From Clostridia bacterium (GTDB lineage Bacteria; Bacillota; Clostridia; Lachnospirales; CAG-274), in NCBI GenBank assembly GCA_030524425.1, contig JAUNGN010000001.1, positions 62,001 through 126,000 on the forward strand: a DNA stretch of 64,000 bases, read 5' to 3'. Shown here piece after piece: positions 7,476 through 17,503 of the stretch (positions within the stretch are counted from its first letter, which is position 1; the number at the start of each line of letters is the position of its first letter). Both the position numbers and the translations under genes were made by a program. The notes under the pieces are model-generated. The model saw nothing but the letters and a program-made list of their open reading frames with translations. It had not been told where the DNA came from and did no database searches.

Positions 7476-10400
7476 TAATACCATCCTCTCTTGGGCATCC
7501 CCAGCTGAGTCCTTAAATCGTTTTCTGTAATTCTGCCTGAAGAGTTTTGTCGTTTCCATTCAACTAACCCAACCGTTTCTAATTCTTCAGAATAATTAGA
7601 TTTAGACTCCTTTGATATTCCTGGAGGTAAGACGCCCGTATACGTAGTACGTAGTTTTAAATCATCTATATTTTGACCTGTCACATATCTATAAGCATGA
7701 ACTAATTCGTGTCCCAAAGAAATAGTACTTGTCATTACTTCCTTTTTAAATACTCTCTCTCCGCTTGAATCATCAACCACATAAGCCTCAAATGATGAAT
7801 TAATATTATAATTTATTGTACCAACACCTGTATCAACTCCGTTTCTTTTATTTATTGTAAAATTATTTTTAGTATCGCCTTTTTCAACAGGGGATGTATC
7901 AAAATTAATTGCAATTATATTATCACTACCGATTATTGTATCAAGTATTTTATATCCTTCAGTACTTGGATTTTCTGTCAGTACATTCAATGTTACATTG
8001 CCTTCCCCCGATACCTCAACAATTGCATCATAAGTTCCTGCATCAATGTCATTCATCATTAGTTTATTTAAATCAGATTTTATCTGTTTTTTTTGTGCAT
8101 CACTTAGTGTTTTATATCCTATTATTTGTAAATCCAAGCCACTCGGATCTACAAACATCACAGGATTACCACCACAATAAGCATACCAGTTAAGACCATC
8201 CTTTATCGGATCTTCCGTTGTAAATCTGCCGGTACTTGGGTTATAGTTCCTTGCTCTCAGGTAAATACTTTCCAGTTCATCATCATAGTATTCACCGCAG
8301 TATCTGAAGGGATTAGTATCACTGCTGTCAGGGTTAAGCTCATTGCCGAAAGCATCATAGCTGTAGGTCTTTTCCAAGTTTCCGCTCTTATCCGTCATAC
8401 CCGCCACATCACCATGGCCATTGAATATATAAAGCTTAGTATTATGACTGCTTAATTCCTTACTTGTTCCCGTTCTCATATATCCCGGGGATTTTGCATA
8501 GCTCCTTATTTCATCGGCTGTAACTGTCATCATTAACCCGTCTCCGTCCCAAAGGAAGCTTGTTTTATTTCCCTTTACTGACTTTGAAAATCTTAAGCCG
8601 TTTGCCATGTAGGTGTATTCTGCCGTATTTTTCATTTCATCTTCAAGCTTTACAAGCTGATTTAAACCGTTGTATGTAAAAATTTCATAGCCGTAACCGC
8701 TGTCCCCGCTGTCTGCAAAAAATCCCAGTTCAGGTTTTCCTGTCAGGTTTTCTCTGCTCATGTCCTTCCTTATCTGATTACCGTTATTATCATAGGTATA
8801 AATCACAGTGTCTGCATAGCCTGCTCCGCTGTTTTTCCTGCTTGACTTTAAAAGCCTGTTATTCCTGTCATAGGTATAGCTTGTTACATAGCTTTCTCCC
8901 CCCGTTACGGTAAGGGAGCTTCTGTTGCCTGCGCTGTCATAAGCATATGCCATATTTACAGTTTTTCCGTTTGCCGTAAAGCTTTCCCTTGTAAGCCTGC
9001 CTGCACCGTCATAGCTGTAGGCGGTTGTATTGCCGTTTTCGGTCTTTCTGCTCATATTGCCGTCAGGAGTGTAGGTATAGCTGCAGCTTGACAAAGTACC
9101 CGTGCTGTTCTTATTCACAAGTGATGTAAGCAGATTGGCATCATTATAGGTATATGCCGACGTAAGACCGTTTTTTACACTTAAGCCTGTCATATTGTCA
9201 TTTTTATCATAGGTATAATAAACGTCATAACTGCTGTTTGTACCGTTTGCGTAATCTGATGCCGCCTGACTGCCAAACATATAAATTCTGCCCTTTGCGT
9301 CATAGCTATAATTCTTTGTATATACCGGAGCGGCGGAGCCGTCCTTAAAGCACTGCACATAGTGCATTCTGTCAGCATCATTATATAGCCTTACTGTTTT
9401 ATAACTTGTGCCGTCCACAGTGACATTTTCTTCGTCACATATTCTTCCGTTGTCCCCTTTGTAATATCTGTAGCTCTTTGTTACGCTTCCGCTTGATTCG
9501 CTTGCAAGACTGCCTGTAAGACTATAGGTATAGCTGTTTGATGCTGTTACATTATTCTTTGTTGCCTTTTCCTGTGTAAGCCTGTGAAGAGCGTCATAGG
9601 TATAGTTTGTTGTTATACCGTTTCTGTCAGTTTTCTTAATCATATCACCGTAATTATTGTAGGTGTATGTTTCTGACTTGCCAAGAGCATCTGTGTACTT
9701 AACAGGTCTGTTAAGCCAGTCATAGGAGTATGTTACGGACTGTGCACCGTTAGCCGTTGTCTGCTTTGTAATATTTCCCGCCTTGTCATACTCATAGGAT
9801 GCGGAAACATTATTTATTTTTGACTCCGTAACTCTGTTTAATGCATCATAGGTATAGTCGATGTTCCTTGTACCCGAGCCTGTTGATACACTTTCCCTTG
9901 TTACATTTCCTGCCTTGTCATACTGATATGACGTTACTCCGTAAGATGTTCCGCTGAAAGGCGTTTTTATTTCCTTTATCCAGTCCGTTCCGCAGTAAGT
10001 ATATGAAGTCTTTTTGCCCTTGCCGTCTGTAAAGCCTGTAAGTCTGCCTAACATATCGTACTCATAATTCTTTGTGTTTGTTTCCACTCTGCTTCCCGAT
10101 TCTGTTTCGGTAAGCACATTGCCTGCATGGTCATAGGTATAGTTAACAGTATAATTATAAGTGTTGGCTGGATACACAGCCTTTGTTACATTTCCCATAA
10201 GGTCATTTGTATAAGCTGTTACTCCCCCCTGTCTGTTTGTCTCCGATATGATTCTTCCCATTACGTCCTGCTGAACAGATGTGCTGTAAGAGCAAGCGTT
10301 TCCGTCACCCTGCACCATCGTTGTAAGCAGAACTCCCGCAGAATTTACGGCGTAGGCATAGTCCTCCCTGTAAAGCCTTGTACCTCCGCTGTTCTTTACC

Positions 10401-13400
10401 TCCCTGCTTATTACTCTGTCCCTGCTGTCATAGGTCAGCGTAGTGACTGCCCCTCCCAGAGTCTGAGTTGTGGGACGCATATAAATATCATATGTATACT
10501 TTTCAAGAGTATTATTATTATTTTCCATATCAGTAACAGATGTAAGATTTCCTGCCTGGTCATAATTATATCTGATTCTTTTGCCATTCTCATTTGCGGA
10601 CGTTATTGTGTTTCCCGTATAATTATAGGCATAGGACCTTACAGTACTTATTGTACCTCCTGAAAAAGATTCTTTTGTTACATTTCCTATTTTATCATAA
10701 GTGTATGAAGTTGTAAAGTTCTTTGGACTGATAATTTTATTTACATGACCTAATGAGTCATACTCATAGCTTGTCTTGTATTTTGTCGATCCGTCATTAA
10801 ACTCCTGTGAAACAGGCCCGGCATGACTGCTGCCGTAGGTATATGCCGTAGTAACAAAATCAGCACTGTTAATATAGTCCTTTCTTTCGGTTAATCTTCC
10901 CAAATCTGTACTGCTGCAGCTGTAAACTGACCTTGCTTTCAGGGCGTTTGTTCCATTTGTCTGTAAATATATCTTTTCTTCCCCTATTGTCCTTTTGCTG
11001 TTGCCTGTGCTGTTATTTACAAGAATGTAATCCGTTACTATGCTTTGAGTATCGCTCATTTTCTGCACTTTCCTTAACGGCAGTGAATAATGCTCTTCCG
11101 ACAGCCTTCCGTAATCATAATCCGTTCTTTCAAAGTAAAGTAAATTATTTTCTTTATCTGAAACATTATATTGAAAATAATTTCCTGTGCCGTATCTGAA
11201 ATCTTCTATTTTAACGGAATTCCCCTCGTAAGTTGTTCTTGTAACAGGATACAGATTATGCAAAGGGTCTGTATCATAGCGGTTTACAACCTTTAAATAT
11301 AAGCCGCTTCCCGAATATCCTTCTGTTAAAGTGTTCCTTCTTTTTTCATCAAATCCATAACAAATATAGCTTTTATATGTATCAGAATTGACTGCTGTCA
11401 TTGTATATACCCTGTTGCTTCCTTCAAATTCAAACTCGCTTGAAAAGGTATCTGCAACTATTTCTGTCAAATCATCATTTCTGCTTGGTAATGCAATTTC
11501 TGTACCCTCTTCATATAAATTACCGTAACCTGCGGGAATCTTAAGAATCTCTCCGTTTTTATACTTTGATTCAAGCTCGTCATAGCTGAATTTTTCTATG
11601 TCTTTATCAATACCGTTTACAGTAACCCATCTCTTTATAACCTTTGGCTCTGATTCAGAATTTAATTTCCATATATACTGAGCCCTCCAGCTATTGCTTT
11701 CCCTGTAAAGAATGTTATTTCTGATGTAATATCTTTTATACCAGTCATATTCATAATGGCTTACCATTCCTGTGGGATAAGTTATTTTTGTCAGGAGCAT
11801 ATTTTTAGCTGAATCTCCCATATTTGATGCAGTATTACCTGAGCTGTATTCATACTCATATTTAGTGGAAATGGTATTTGTGCTGTCAGTCATTTCCCTT
11901 TTTTCCTTTAACAAAGTCCTCGTAAGACCATTGTCCGCAGTTATGGTTTCATATATGTATTTAATAACCGTATTGTCAGGACGTGTTACTGTCTGTTCAT
12001 AACCCTGTGCTGCTGCTTTTGTCATTATTGTAACAGTTTTTCCCAAGGTGTCCTGTATTGTAACTGTTTCCGAGTCTGCCGTTTCTGTATCACCCGTTAT
12101 TTTTATACTGTTTCCGAAGCGGTTTACTGTTGCTATCCATTGACCCTCCTTATTAAAGTAGTCCATTGTACCATCCATGTGAGTAAGCTCAAAACATGAA
12201 TCCTTACCGCCCTTTGAATTAAAATCGCAGTTAAGGTATAAATTGTCAGTCTGGCAATGTGATATATAGCGGTTTTCCTTTTTGGCTCTGTCTTCTATGG
12301 GATATGTTGTTCCATCTGCCATAACTATATACACAGGAGTTTCATTGTATGTAATACTCCCGTTTTCCTTTTTAGCGGATATTCTGCTTCCGTCATTAGT
12401 CATAAGAAACGGAAAGGAATACCGCCAGTTTCTTCCGTAATTTATTCTGTCGTCTATACTTCTTGCCTTACAGTTCTTGGAAAAATACATCAGACTTATA
12501 TTAAGGTCTAAGCCGTTTTTGCTGGGAAGACTTAACACATTGTCTGTATAAGTCAATAAGCCTGTACCTACATCCACATTGTCATTCACTCCTGACTTAT
12601 AATTAAAGGGTCCCTCCTTATAAGCAGAATCATTTTTCAGATTGCATGCCGTACTTTCCCCGTCAGTACTGTATGGCTGTATTTCCGAAAGGAGATTTTC
12701 AGCAGACCCGCTTTCGTGAGCTATATCAAGCTCTGTCATGACTGCATATATTTCTGCTTCCATTTCTTCTGCAGTAATATTGTTTTCTGCCATATAGGCT
12801 GAAATATACTCAGCTTTTACACAATATTTATTTCCTAGACTCAGTGCACTTTCATCCTCTGCAGTCTTTTCCTCTGTATTTTCCTCTTCCGCTGATATAT
12901 TTATGCCAAACAGATTTATTTTATATAGCGATTCCTCAATTGCTCTTTCAAAGATTTCCCCATTGCTTTCAGCTGCACTTTTTTCTTTTGTCATAATACT
13001 TTTAATATCTGTACCCATGCAATATGCCAAAGCAAAGCACTTTGTTATTTCATCTGTATTATAACCCTCCTTAAGCAAATCAACAAGCTCAGGCTTTATA
13101 TCCTCCTGTGACAGAAAGCCTGTTTCATACTCTTTTTTTCTGTACTCCATGGCAGCATCAAGAGCAGCAGTCTGACTTCCGTAATAAACCATCATCTCCT
13201 CTGCACTGCTGTAATTAAATTCAAGCCTCTGCATTAATAATGCGAAGGGTATGGACTCCTTTATACTAAGACCGTTATTTTCACATTCGGTCATTGTATC
13301 TTCTCTTACGCCTATATACCTGTTTAAATAAAACTTTGAATTTTCATCTGTTTTCGAATATACTGCATTGCTCATTGCAGCATCAGCGGCATAATCGGGT

Positions 13401-13696
13401 ATGCCCTCTGTATTAAGCTCATAATCAAGTGCAGAATCTGACAGCACACTATCCCTGACACAGGGCAGTAACTCCTCATCTGTATATGCCCCGGCAGGTG
13501 TTATTGTTTCATCTCCGCTGATATAGTCCGTAGTTGTTTCTGCTGCTTCCTCGCTGTGCTCACTGTCCCTAATATCAGAAACACTTTCCGTTTCTGTTTC
13601 GGATATGTTTATTGACGTATTTGCCCACGTACTTTCGGTAAATATTACCGCTATAAGCAGAACAGCAAGTTTTCTTATTAATGATTTTTTTCTCAT
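7475..13696 (-). CDS. secreted RHS/YD-repeat polymorphic toxin with M91-like metallopeptidase tip
   Basis: 2073 residues. Order: signal peptide (about 1-26, KLAVLLIAVIFTESTWA), an acidic Ser/Thr-rich stretch, a long helical region to about 350, a DUF6531-like entry (YKSGVNDNVDVGTGLLTYTD, SLPSKNGLDLNISLMYFSK), dozens of YD repeats (for example SYTYDKIGNVT, YEYDMLGRLTGFTDG), the conserved core end YLRARNYNPSTGRF...DPIKDGLNWYAYCGGNP...FVDPSGLD near residue 1850, then a 220-residue tip with SLGHELVHAYR (HExxH about 1996-2000). RHS cores of this kind form a shell around a C-terminal toxin released after the DPxG site. The tip fits M91/NleD-type effector peptidases. It has a GGGAG ribosome site, sits 22 bp behind a split secreted-protein gene, and is coupled to its immunity candidate. 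WapA-like contact toxicity is inferred. Confidence 0.9.
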   Translation of the reverse strand: MRKKSLIRKLAVLLIAVIFTESTWANTSINISETETESVSDIRDSEHSEEAAETTTDYISGDETITPAGAYTDEELLPCVRDSVLSDSALDYELNTEGIPDYAADAAMSNAVYSKTDENSKFYLNRYIGVREDTMTECENNGLSIKESIPFALLMQRLEFNYSSAEEMMVYYGSQTAALDAAMEYRKKEYETGFLSQEDIKPELVDLLKEGYNTDEITKCFALAYCMGTDIKSIMTKEKSAAESNGEIFERAIEESLYKINLFGINISAEEENTEEKTAEDESALSLGNKYCVKAEYISAYMAENNITAEEMEAEIYAVMTELDIAHESGSAENLLSEIQPYSTDGESTACNLKNDSAYKEGPFNYKSGVNDNVDVGTGLLTYTDNVLSLPSKNGLDLNISLMYFSKNCKARSIDDRINYGRNWRYSFPFLMTNDGSRISAKKENGSITYNETPVYIVMADGTTYPIEDRAKKENRYISHCQTDNLYLNCDFNSKGGKDSCFELTHMDGTMDYFNKEGQWIATVNRFGNSIKITGDTETADSETVTIQDTLGKTVTIMTKAAAQGYEQTVTRPDNTVIKYIYETITADNGLTRTLLKEKREMTDSTNTISTKYEYEYSSGNTASNMGDSAKNMLLTKITYPTGMVSHYEYDWYKRYYIRNNILYRESNSWRAQYIWKLNSESEPKVIKRWVTVNGIDKDIEKFSYDELESKYKNGEILKIPAGYGNLYEEGTEIALPSRNDDLTEIVADTFSSEFEFEGSNRVYTMTAVNSDTYKSYICYGFDEKRRNTLTEGYSGSGLYLKVVNRYDTDPLHNLYPVTRTTYEGNSVKIEDFRYGTGNYFQYNVSDKENNLLYFERTDYDYGRLSEEHYSLPLRKVQKMSDTQSIVTDYILVNNSTGNSKRTIGEEKIYLQTNGTNALKARSVYSCSSTDLGRLTERKDYINSADFVTTAYTYGSSHAGPVSQEFNDGSTKYKTSYEYDSLGHVNKIISPKNFTTSYTYDKIGNVTKESFSGGTISTVRSYAYNYTGNTITSANENGKRIRYNYDQAGNLTSVTDMENNNNTLEKYTYDIYMRPTTQTLGGAVTTLTYDSRDRVISREVKNSGGTRLYREDYAYAVNSAGVLLTTMVQGDGNACSYSTSVQQDVMGRIISETNRQGGVTAYTNDLMGNVTKAVYPANTYNYTVNYTYDHAGNVLTETESGSRVETNTKNYEYDMLGRLTGFTDGKGKKTSYTYCGTDWIKEIKTPFSGTSYGVTSYQYDKAGNVTRESVSTGSGTRNIDYTYDALNRVTESKINNVSASYEYDKAGNITKQTTANGAQSVTYSYDWLNRPVKYTDALGKSETYTYNNYGDMIKKTDRNGITTNYTYDALHRLTQEKATKNNVTASNSYTYSLTGSLASESSGSVTKSYRYYKGDNGRICDEENVTVDGTSYKTVRLYNDADRMHYVQCFKDGSAAPVYTKNYSYDAKGRIYMFGSQAASDYANGTNSSYDVYYTYDKNDNMTGLSVKNGLTSAYTYNDANLLTSLVNKNSTGTLSSCSYTYTPDGNMSRKTENGNTTAYSYDGAGRLTRESFTANGKTVNMAYAYDSAGNRSSLTVTGGESYVTSYTYDRNNRLLKSSRKNSGAGYADTVIYTYDNNGNQIRKDMSRENLTGKPELGFFADSGDSGYGYEIFTYNGLNQLVKLEDEMKNTAEYTYMANGLRFSKSVKGNKTSFLWDGDGLMMTVTADEIRSYAKSPGYMRTGTSKELSSHNTKLYIFNGHGDVAGMTDKSGNLEKTYSYDAFGNELNPDSSDTNPFRYCGEYYDDELESIYLRARNYNPSTGRFTTEDPIKDGLNWYAYCGGNPVMFVDPSGLDLQIIGYKTLSDAQKKQIKSDLNKLMMNDIDAGTYDAIVEVSGEGNVTLNVLTENPSTEGYKILDTIIGSDNIIAINFDTSPVEKGDTKNNFTINKRNGVDTGVGTINYNINSSFEAYVVDDSSGERVFKKEVMTSTISLGHELVHAYRYVTGQNIDDLKLRTTYTGVLPPGISKESKSNYSEELETVGLVEWKRQNSSGRITENDLRTQLGMPKRGWY

Positions 13697-13718
13697 AAGT
13701 CATTATCTCCCTTTAAAA

Positions 13719-15547
13719 CTATGATATTACCTCAGCCGTAATTTGTACCCTTGTGCTGCCCGTGCTCTTAGCCGTAAACTCAACAGGGCATAATATACCC
13801 GACCATTCTTTATTGTCACTACTTATTTTAAAGCTAAGTACACCCTCAACATTTGATATAATTGTTATACTTGGGTCATAATTCACATATGTACCCGTAG
13901 TATATATATGATTGGGATTTTCACCGATTTTTGTTATTCTCAAAGCATCAGGATTATAAACTATAGTATATTTCATTGCTGAAACATTATGTATATTGTT
14001 ACAGGTCATAAAATATCTGTAGCTTTGATTCCTGACCACACTTATGGTTTTCTCCATATCCTCAGGACCTATAGGTCCTGAATCTCCGTTATCTATGCTG
14101 TATATATAAGCGCCTTCACTGCTGCAATTATGCGAATAATAACTATACACATATATACTGTCATAACTTCCCGTATAGTCAAATTTATAATCTGCAGGAG
14201 TCGTTGTCAAATCAGCACTGCCAATAATAAAGTCATCAGAACTTATAAGTATAACCTTCATTCCGTTTAGTTTTGAACTTGCCTTTATTGTTATTGTTCT
14301 TTTTACTGCCACTCCTCTTTTGCCCGAACTGTCGGATACGTTAATTTTAATTTTACCTCCCCCTGCATCTCCGTAGGCTCTGCTTTTTATATGTATTGCC
14401 TTTTTATTTCCTGTATTCGTATTGCTTTCCACAGTGGCATTTATAATTTCCATTCCTTCTATTATGTTATTTTTATATTCACCCAAAGCAAAGCTGCTGT
14501 TATTGCTTATATCCCAAATTTTGTAATCAATGATTTTATTTACTCTGGGAACGACGCTTACCTTATATATTTTTATACCGGAATCCTCAGAACCAATCAT
14601 AAAATCCTCACCGTCACCATAATAGCTTATTTTATAGGTTTCAATCTTATCACCTACATTTATAAAATCATCGCTTATATCAACCTTTGGTGTCCCATAA
14701 TATTTATTCCACACAAAAAGCTTTCTTTGTGACGTTCCGTCTGCAGACTTTGCTGTTATATATATATATCTGAATTTTTATTCACAGGAAAAGTTATGTA
14801 TCTATATCCATATTGTAATCTTCCTGCAAGATTAACATATCTATGCTTTAAATAGCCATAGGGCTCTTTGTCACTATTTTGAGTATCAATTATTACGGGA
14901 TTTTCTGCTGTTGCCTTTATCTCCATATCATTAAAACTTATATTTTCTGTTATACTTCCTGAATATTCCGTATAATCTTCAAAGTCCCAAATCCTCTTTG
15001 TGCCTTCTCCAAGCTCCGCATATTCACCGGCATTGTAATCCTTTGCCGTTATGCTGTATATTCTTACACCGCCTCCTGCAGTATATAAATACACATCGCC
15101 AGCTGCACCTCTGTATTTATAAATATAATCATCTGTAACATGTGTCATTTTCAAATCATAGGTTCTTCCGTCAGCAGTTGTATAAAATGTAAGGTTTCTG
15201 TCTTCTGTATCGGATTTCGACTTTCCAAGAATATGTATGTCTGTGCTGCCATTTACAGAAAACTTCATAAATCCGTCATTTCTGCTGCCATTAGCCTTTG
15301 TATATATTGACCCTTCAAAATATAGATTTTTAACCTTGCCTTTACCGTTATGAACAAATAACCCGCTGTTTAATGTCAGTCCGTTGAAAGTAACGGAATC
15401 CGTCGTATATCCCTGCTCAAGAGATGGAAAAGTAAAATCTCTGAAGCACCATGTTCTTTCACTTGAAGTGTTTGCATCAGCAGCTATACACATACAAATA
15501 AATGCATAAACCAAAGTTAATATAATACCCGCTATTCTTTTCTTCAT
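13719..15547 (-). pseudogene. secreted surface protein with cohesin-like C-terminus, split at a (TA)6 tract
   Basis: Two adjacent frames on the minus strand form one gene. The first starts at ATG 15547 (AAGGAGG 9 bp upstream), has a signal peptide (IAGIILTLVYAFICMCIAADA) and stops at 14756, right at (TA)6. The second continues from there to 13719. Removing one TA unit gives the in-frame join NSDIYI-TAKSADG and a 608-residue protein. The N-terminal half has repeated WDFEDY-type beta segments seen in secreted polysaccharide-associated proteins; the last about 110 residues (SAMKYTIVYNPDALRITKIG, PVEFTAKSTGSTRV) look cohesin-like. It precedes the RHS gene by 22 bp and probably shares its transcript. 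Either a phase-variable OFF state or an assembly error explains the split. Confidence 0.75.
14757..14769. repeat. (TA)6 dinucleotide tract at the frame break
   Basis: The plus strand reads TATATATATATAT. On the coding strand it yields GAT ATA TAT ATA TAA; with five TA units the frame reads through into the second half of the gene. Confidence 0.9.
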
Positions 15548-15727
15548 TTTAAATATCCTCCTTAAAATAAACATAAACTGCTTTATGGTTAATTTCATTT
15601 TACCATAGTTATAACTTATAGTATTTATAATTAATTCGCCTGTTTCCAACAAAATCAATACTTACTTTTGCTTTAATGACATAATAAACTTATGGCATAT
15701 TTGTGCTGATATATTATTAATAGCAAT

Positions 15728-15764
15728 AAAAAAAGCGATGCAGAATTAAAATAATCTGCACCGC
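15728..15764 (-). terminator. intrinsic terminator at the end of the GNAT/Nudix array
   Basis: On the minus strand GCGGTGCAGA pairs with TCTGCATCGC, followed by seven T. It lies 120 bp past the stop of the last acetyltransferase. Within 15548-15882 no gene was seen; 15548-15727 should hold the promoter of the toxin locus but no clear one stands out. Confidence 0.75.
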
Positions 15765-15882
15765 CTAATGTGTAATTTTTATCAGCTGCGCCGTATATAT
15801 TAAATACCAAACCACAGAAAACCTTACTTTAAACCATATCAAAACTGCAAATGCTATTGATATTTTCCCATTTAATGCTGTT

Positions 15883-16323
15883 TTAAGTGTCCATCCTTAC
15901 AATTTCTTTAAGCTCTTTATCTCTATATACAAGGTCATCTCTTACAATAAAGCCATTCTTTTCCCAAAACCTATTTCCAATTTCATTTTTTGAAAAAGCA
16001 ACAAGAGCCGCCTTGCTTATTCCTTCATCCCTCAATGCATTAAGGGCAGCATTTAATAAAGCCTCACCTGTTCCCTTTCTGCGTTCAGAGCCTGCAACGG
16101 CTGTATGATGAATGTACCCTCTCCGCCCGTCATGTCTGCTTAGTATAACTCCAACAATGCTATTATCCCTTTTAGCAATAAAACAGGTTGCAGGATTTCT
16201 TTTTAAGTATCTTTCAATGCCCTTTTTTGAGTCATCAATATTATTAAGTCCCATGCCGGGAGTATTTATCCATAAGTTGTAAACTTCATCATAATCATTA
16301 ATTGTCATATTTCTTATTTCCAT
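15883..16323 (-). CDS. GNAT-family N-acetyltransferase
   Basis: 146 residues, a compact single GNAT domain: IRNMTINDYDEVYNLW at the N-terminus, acetyl-CoA loop AVAGSERRKGTGEALL (about 77-92; R/Q-x-x-G-x-G/A pattern), and FWEKNGFIVRDDLVYRDKEL at the C-terminus. These enzymes transfer acetyl groups from acetyl-CoA to amines; the substrate cannot be read. GGAG lies 9 bp before the ATG. It is the last gene of the array and is followed by the terminator at 15728. Confidence 0.85.
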   Translation of the reverse strand: MEIRNMTINDYDEVYNLWINTPGMGLNNIDDSKKGIERYLKRNPATCFIAKRDNSIVGVILSRHDGRRGYIHHTAVAGSERRKGTGEALLNAALNALRDEGISKAALVAFSKNEIGNRFWEKNGFIVRDDLVYRDKELKEIVRMDT

Positions 16324-16367
16324 AATCTTATCTCCAAATTAAAATCTTTAATCAATAGATTCGGAAT

Positions 16368-16904
16368 TTATAAATTCAATTCAAACATTTTATACTCCGT
16401 CCACCCTGTATCTTCGTAATACATATTCTTTTCTTCGACAAAATGAAATCCGCAACTCATATAAAGGTGTTCCGCCGATTTACACGCAGCAAGAACATCC
16501 AAACGTATAGCTTTCTTATGTTTTGACTTTGCAATATCTAATATATTTCTTACCACAATTTTGCCTATACCTTTTCCTTGCAATTTGGGATTAACAGCAA
16601 GTGCATGTGGAATCAGAATTTCGTTAAAATCACAATCAATACTCCATGAGCATCCATTATAGCCTTTATTGCATTCACTATTGAGAATAACGCAGGCATA
16701 TAAATCGCTGTTTTCCATAAGGGTATAGAGTTCACCTCTTGCAAGACTGGTTCGTATAAAATCATCCGATGGGTAAATTCCCTTCTCCCAACCAAGATTC
16801 TCATTATTTATGTTGTTTTTATGAATATCATCTATTACATTCCAATAAAAATTTTGTATAATTGTAAAATCATCTTCTTTTGCTTTTTGAAACTTCAATG
16901 TCAT
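16368..16904 (-). CDS. GNAT-family N-acetyltransferase
   Basis: 178 residues with a GNAT fold: LKFQKAKEDDFTIIQNFYWN, a WEKGIYPSDDFI segment, acetyl-CoA loop NPKLQGKGIGKIVVRNIL (Q-x-G-x-G), and SCGFHFVEEKNMYYEDTG. The WxKG(I/V)YP signature is shared with the acetyltransferase at 21129-21659, so the two are related. The start follows GGAGG inside a recurrent intergenic module (16905-16961). Substrate unknown. Confidence 0.85.
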   Translation of the reverse strand: MTLKFQKAKEDDFTIIQNFYWNVIDDIHKNNINNENLGWEKGIYPSDDFIRTSLARGELYTLMENSDLYACVILNSECNKGYNGCSWSIDCDFNEILIPHALAVNPKLQGKGIGKIVVRNILDIAKSKHKKAIRLDVLAACKSAEHLYMSCGFHFVEEKNMYYEDTGWTEYKMFELNL

Positions 16905-16961
16905 ACTCCTCCAGATAAATTCCGATTTTCTGCTCCGTTTATCTTCCCAATAAACAGGAAG
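16905..16961 (-). repeat. intergenic cassette module
   Basis: Minus strand: a hairpin CTTCCTGTTTATTGGGAAG right after the upstream stop, then GAGCAGAAAATCGGAATTT and a GGAGG ribosome site before the next start. Close variants occur at 18065-18138 and, with rearranged pieces, at 17409-17503. Confidence 0.7.
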
Positions 16962-17408
16962 TTATTTATCTAATCTCATATATAAAAGCGGATATGGATT
17001 GCCTTGTTCATCACACTCTGTTCTTTTATAAACTTCAAATCCCATGTATTCATAGAAATCTTTTGCAAGAGGATTTTGCTCATTAACTGCTAAATTATTA
17101 ACCGAATATTTTTCTATTCCGTATTTAAGCAATTCTTTGCCTAATCCTTTCCCCCTTTCTTTGTGAGAAATAAAGAGCATTTCAAGATGTTGCTCTACAA
17201 TTCCCATAAAGCCAACAGGACAACCTATTTCATTTTCTGCAATGATTAAATGGGGTACTTCGTTTAGTGCTTTCGGAACATATCTCTTAATATTTTTTAC
17301 TTCCTCACCTGATAAAAATAAATGGGTTGCTTTAACAGAACTCTCCCATATATCTAACAATTGTTGTATCAATACAGGGCTTCTTTCTATAACTTCAATG
17401 ATTTTCAC
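16962..17408 (-). CDS. GNAT-family N-acetyltransferase
   Basis: 148 residues from GTG at 17408, chosen because GGAGGG lies 8 bp upstream; a longer reading from TTG at 17444 runs into the repeated module and lacks a ribosome site. Domain signs: IIEVIERSPVLIQQLLDIWE, VPHLIIAENEIGCPVGFMGI, acetyl-CoA loop SHKERGKGLGKELLKYGIEK, and NPLAKDFYEYMGFEVYKRTE. It resembles YjaB/PhnO-type small acetyltransferases. Part of the same-strand array; substrate unknown. Confidence 0.85.
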   Translation of the reverse strand: MKIIEVIERSPVLIQQLLDIWESSVKATHLFLSGEEVKNIKRYVPKALNEVPHLIIAENEIGCPVGFMGIVEQHLEMLFISHKERGKGLGKELLKYGIEKYSVNNLAVNEQNPLAKDFYEYMGFEVYKRTECDEQGNPYPLLYMRLDK

Positions 17409-17503
17409 TTTATTTTCCCTCCACAATTTCAGATTTTTGCTCAATCCAACTTCCCAATAAACCTGATTTTCGCTCTGCTCAACTCCCCTAAAAATCGGAA
17501 TTT
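17409..17503 (-). repeat. intergenic cassette module with duplicated parts
   Basis: Contains the module pieces GTTTATTGGGAAGTTG and GAGCAAAAATCTGAAATTG before the start, and a second inverted piece whose plus strand reads CTCAACTCCCCTAAAAATCG (17477-17496). That last piece recurs with few changes at 19281-19306. Confidence 0.65.

Noticed and set aside
7909..11199. Several plus-strand frames of 60-180 codons
   Set aside because: All are antisense to the YD-repeat region, where the repeated codon pattern keeps the opposite strand open.
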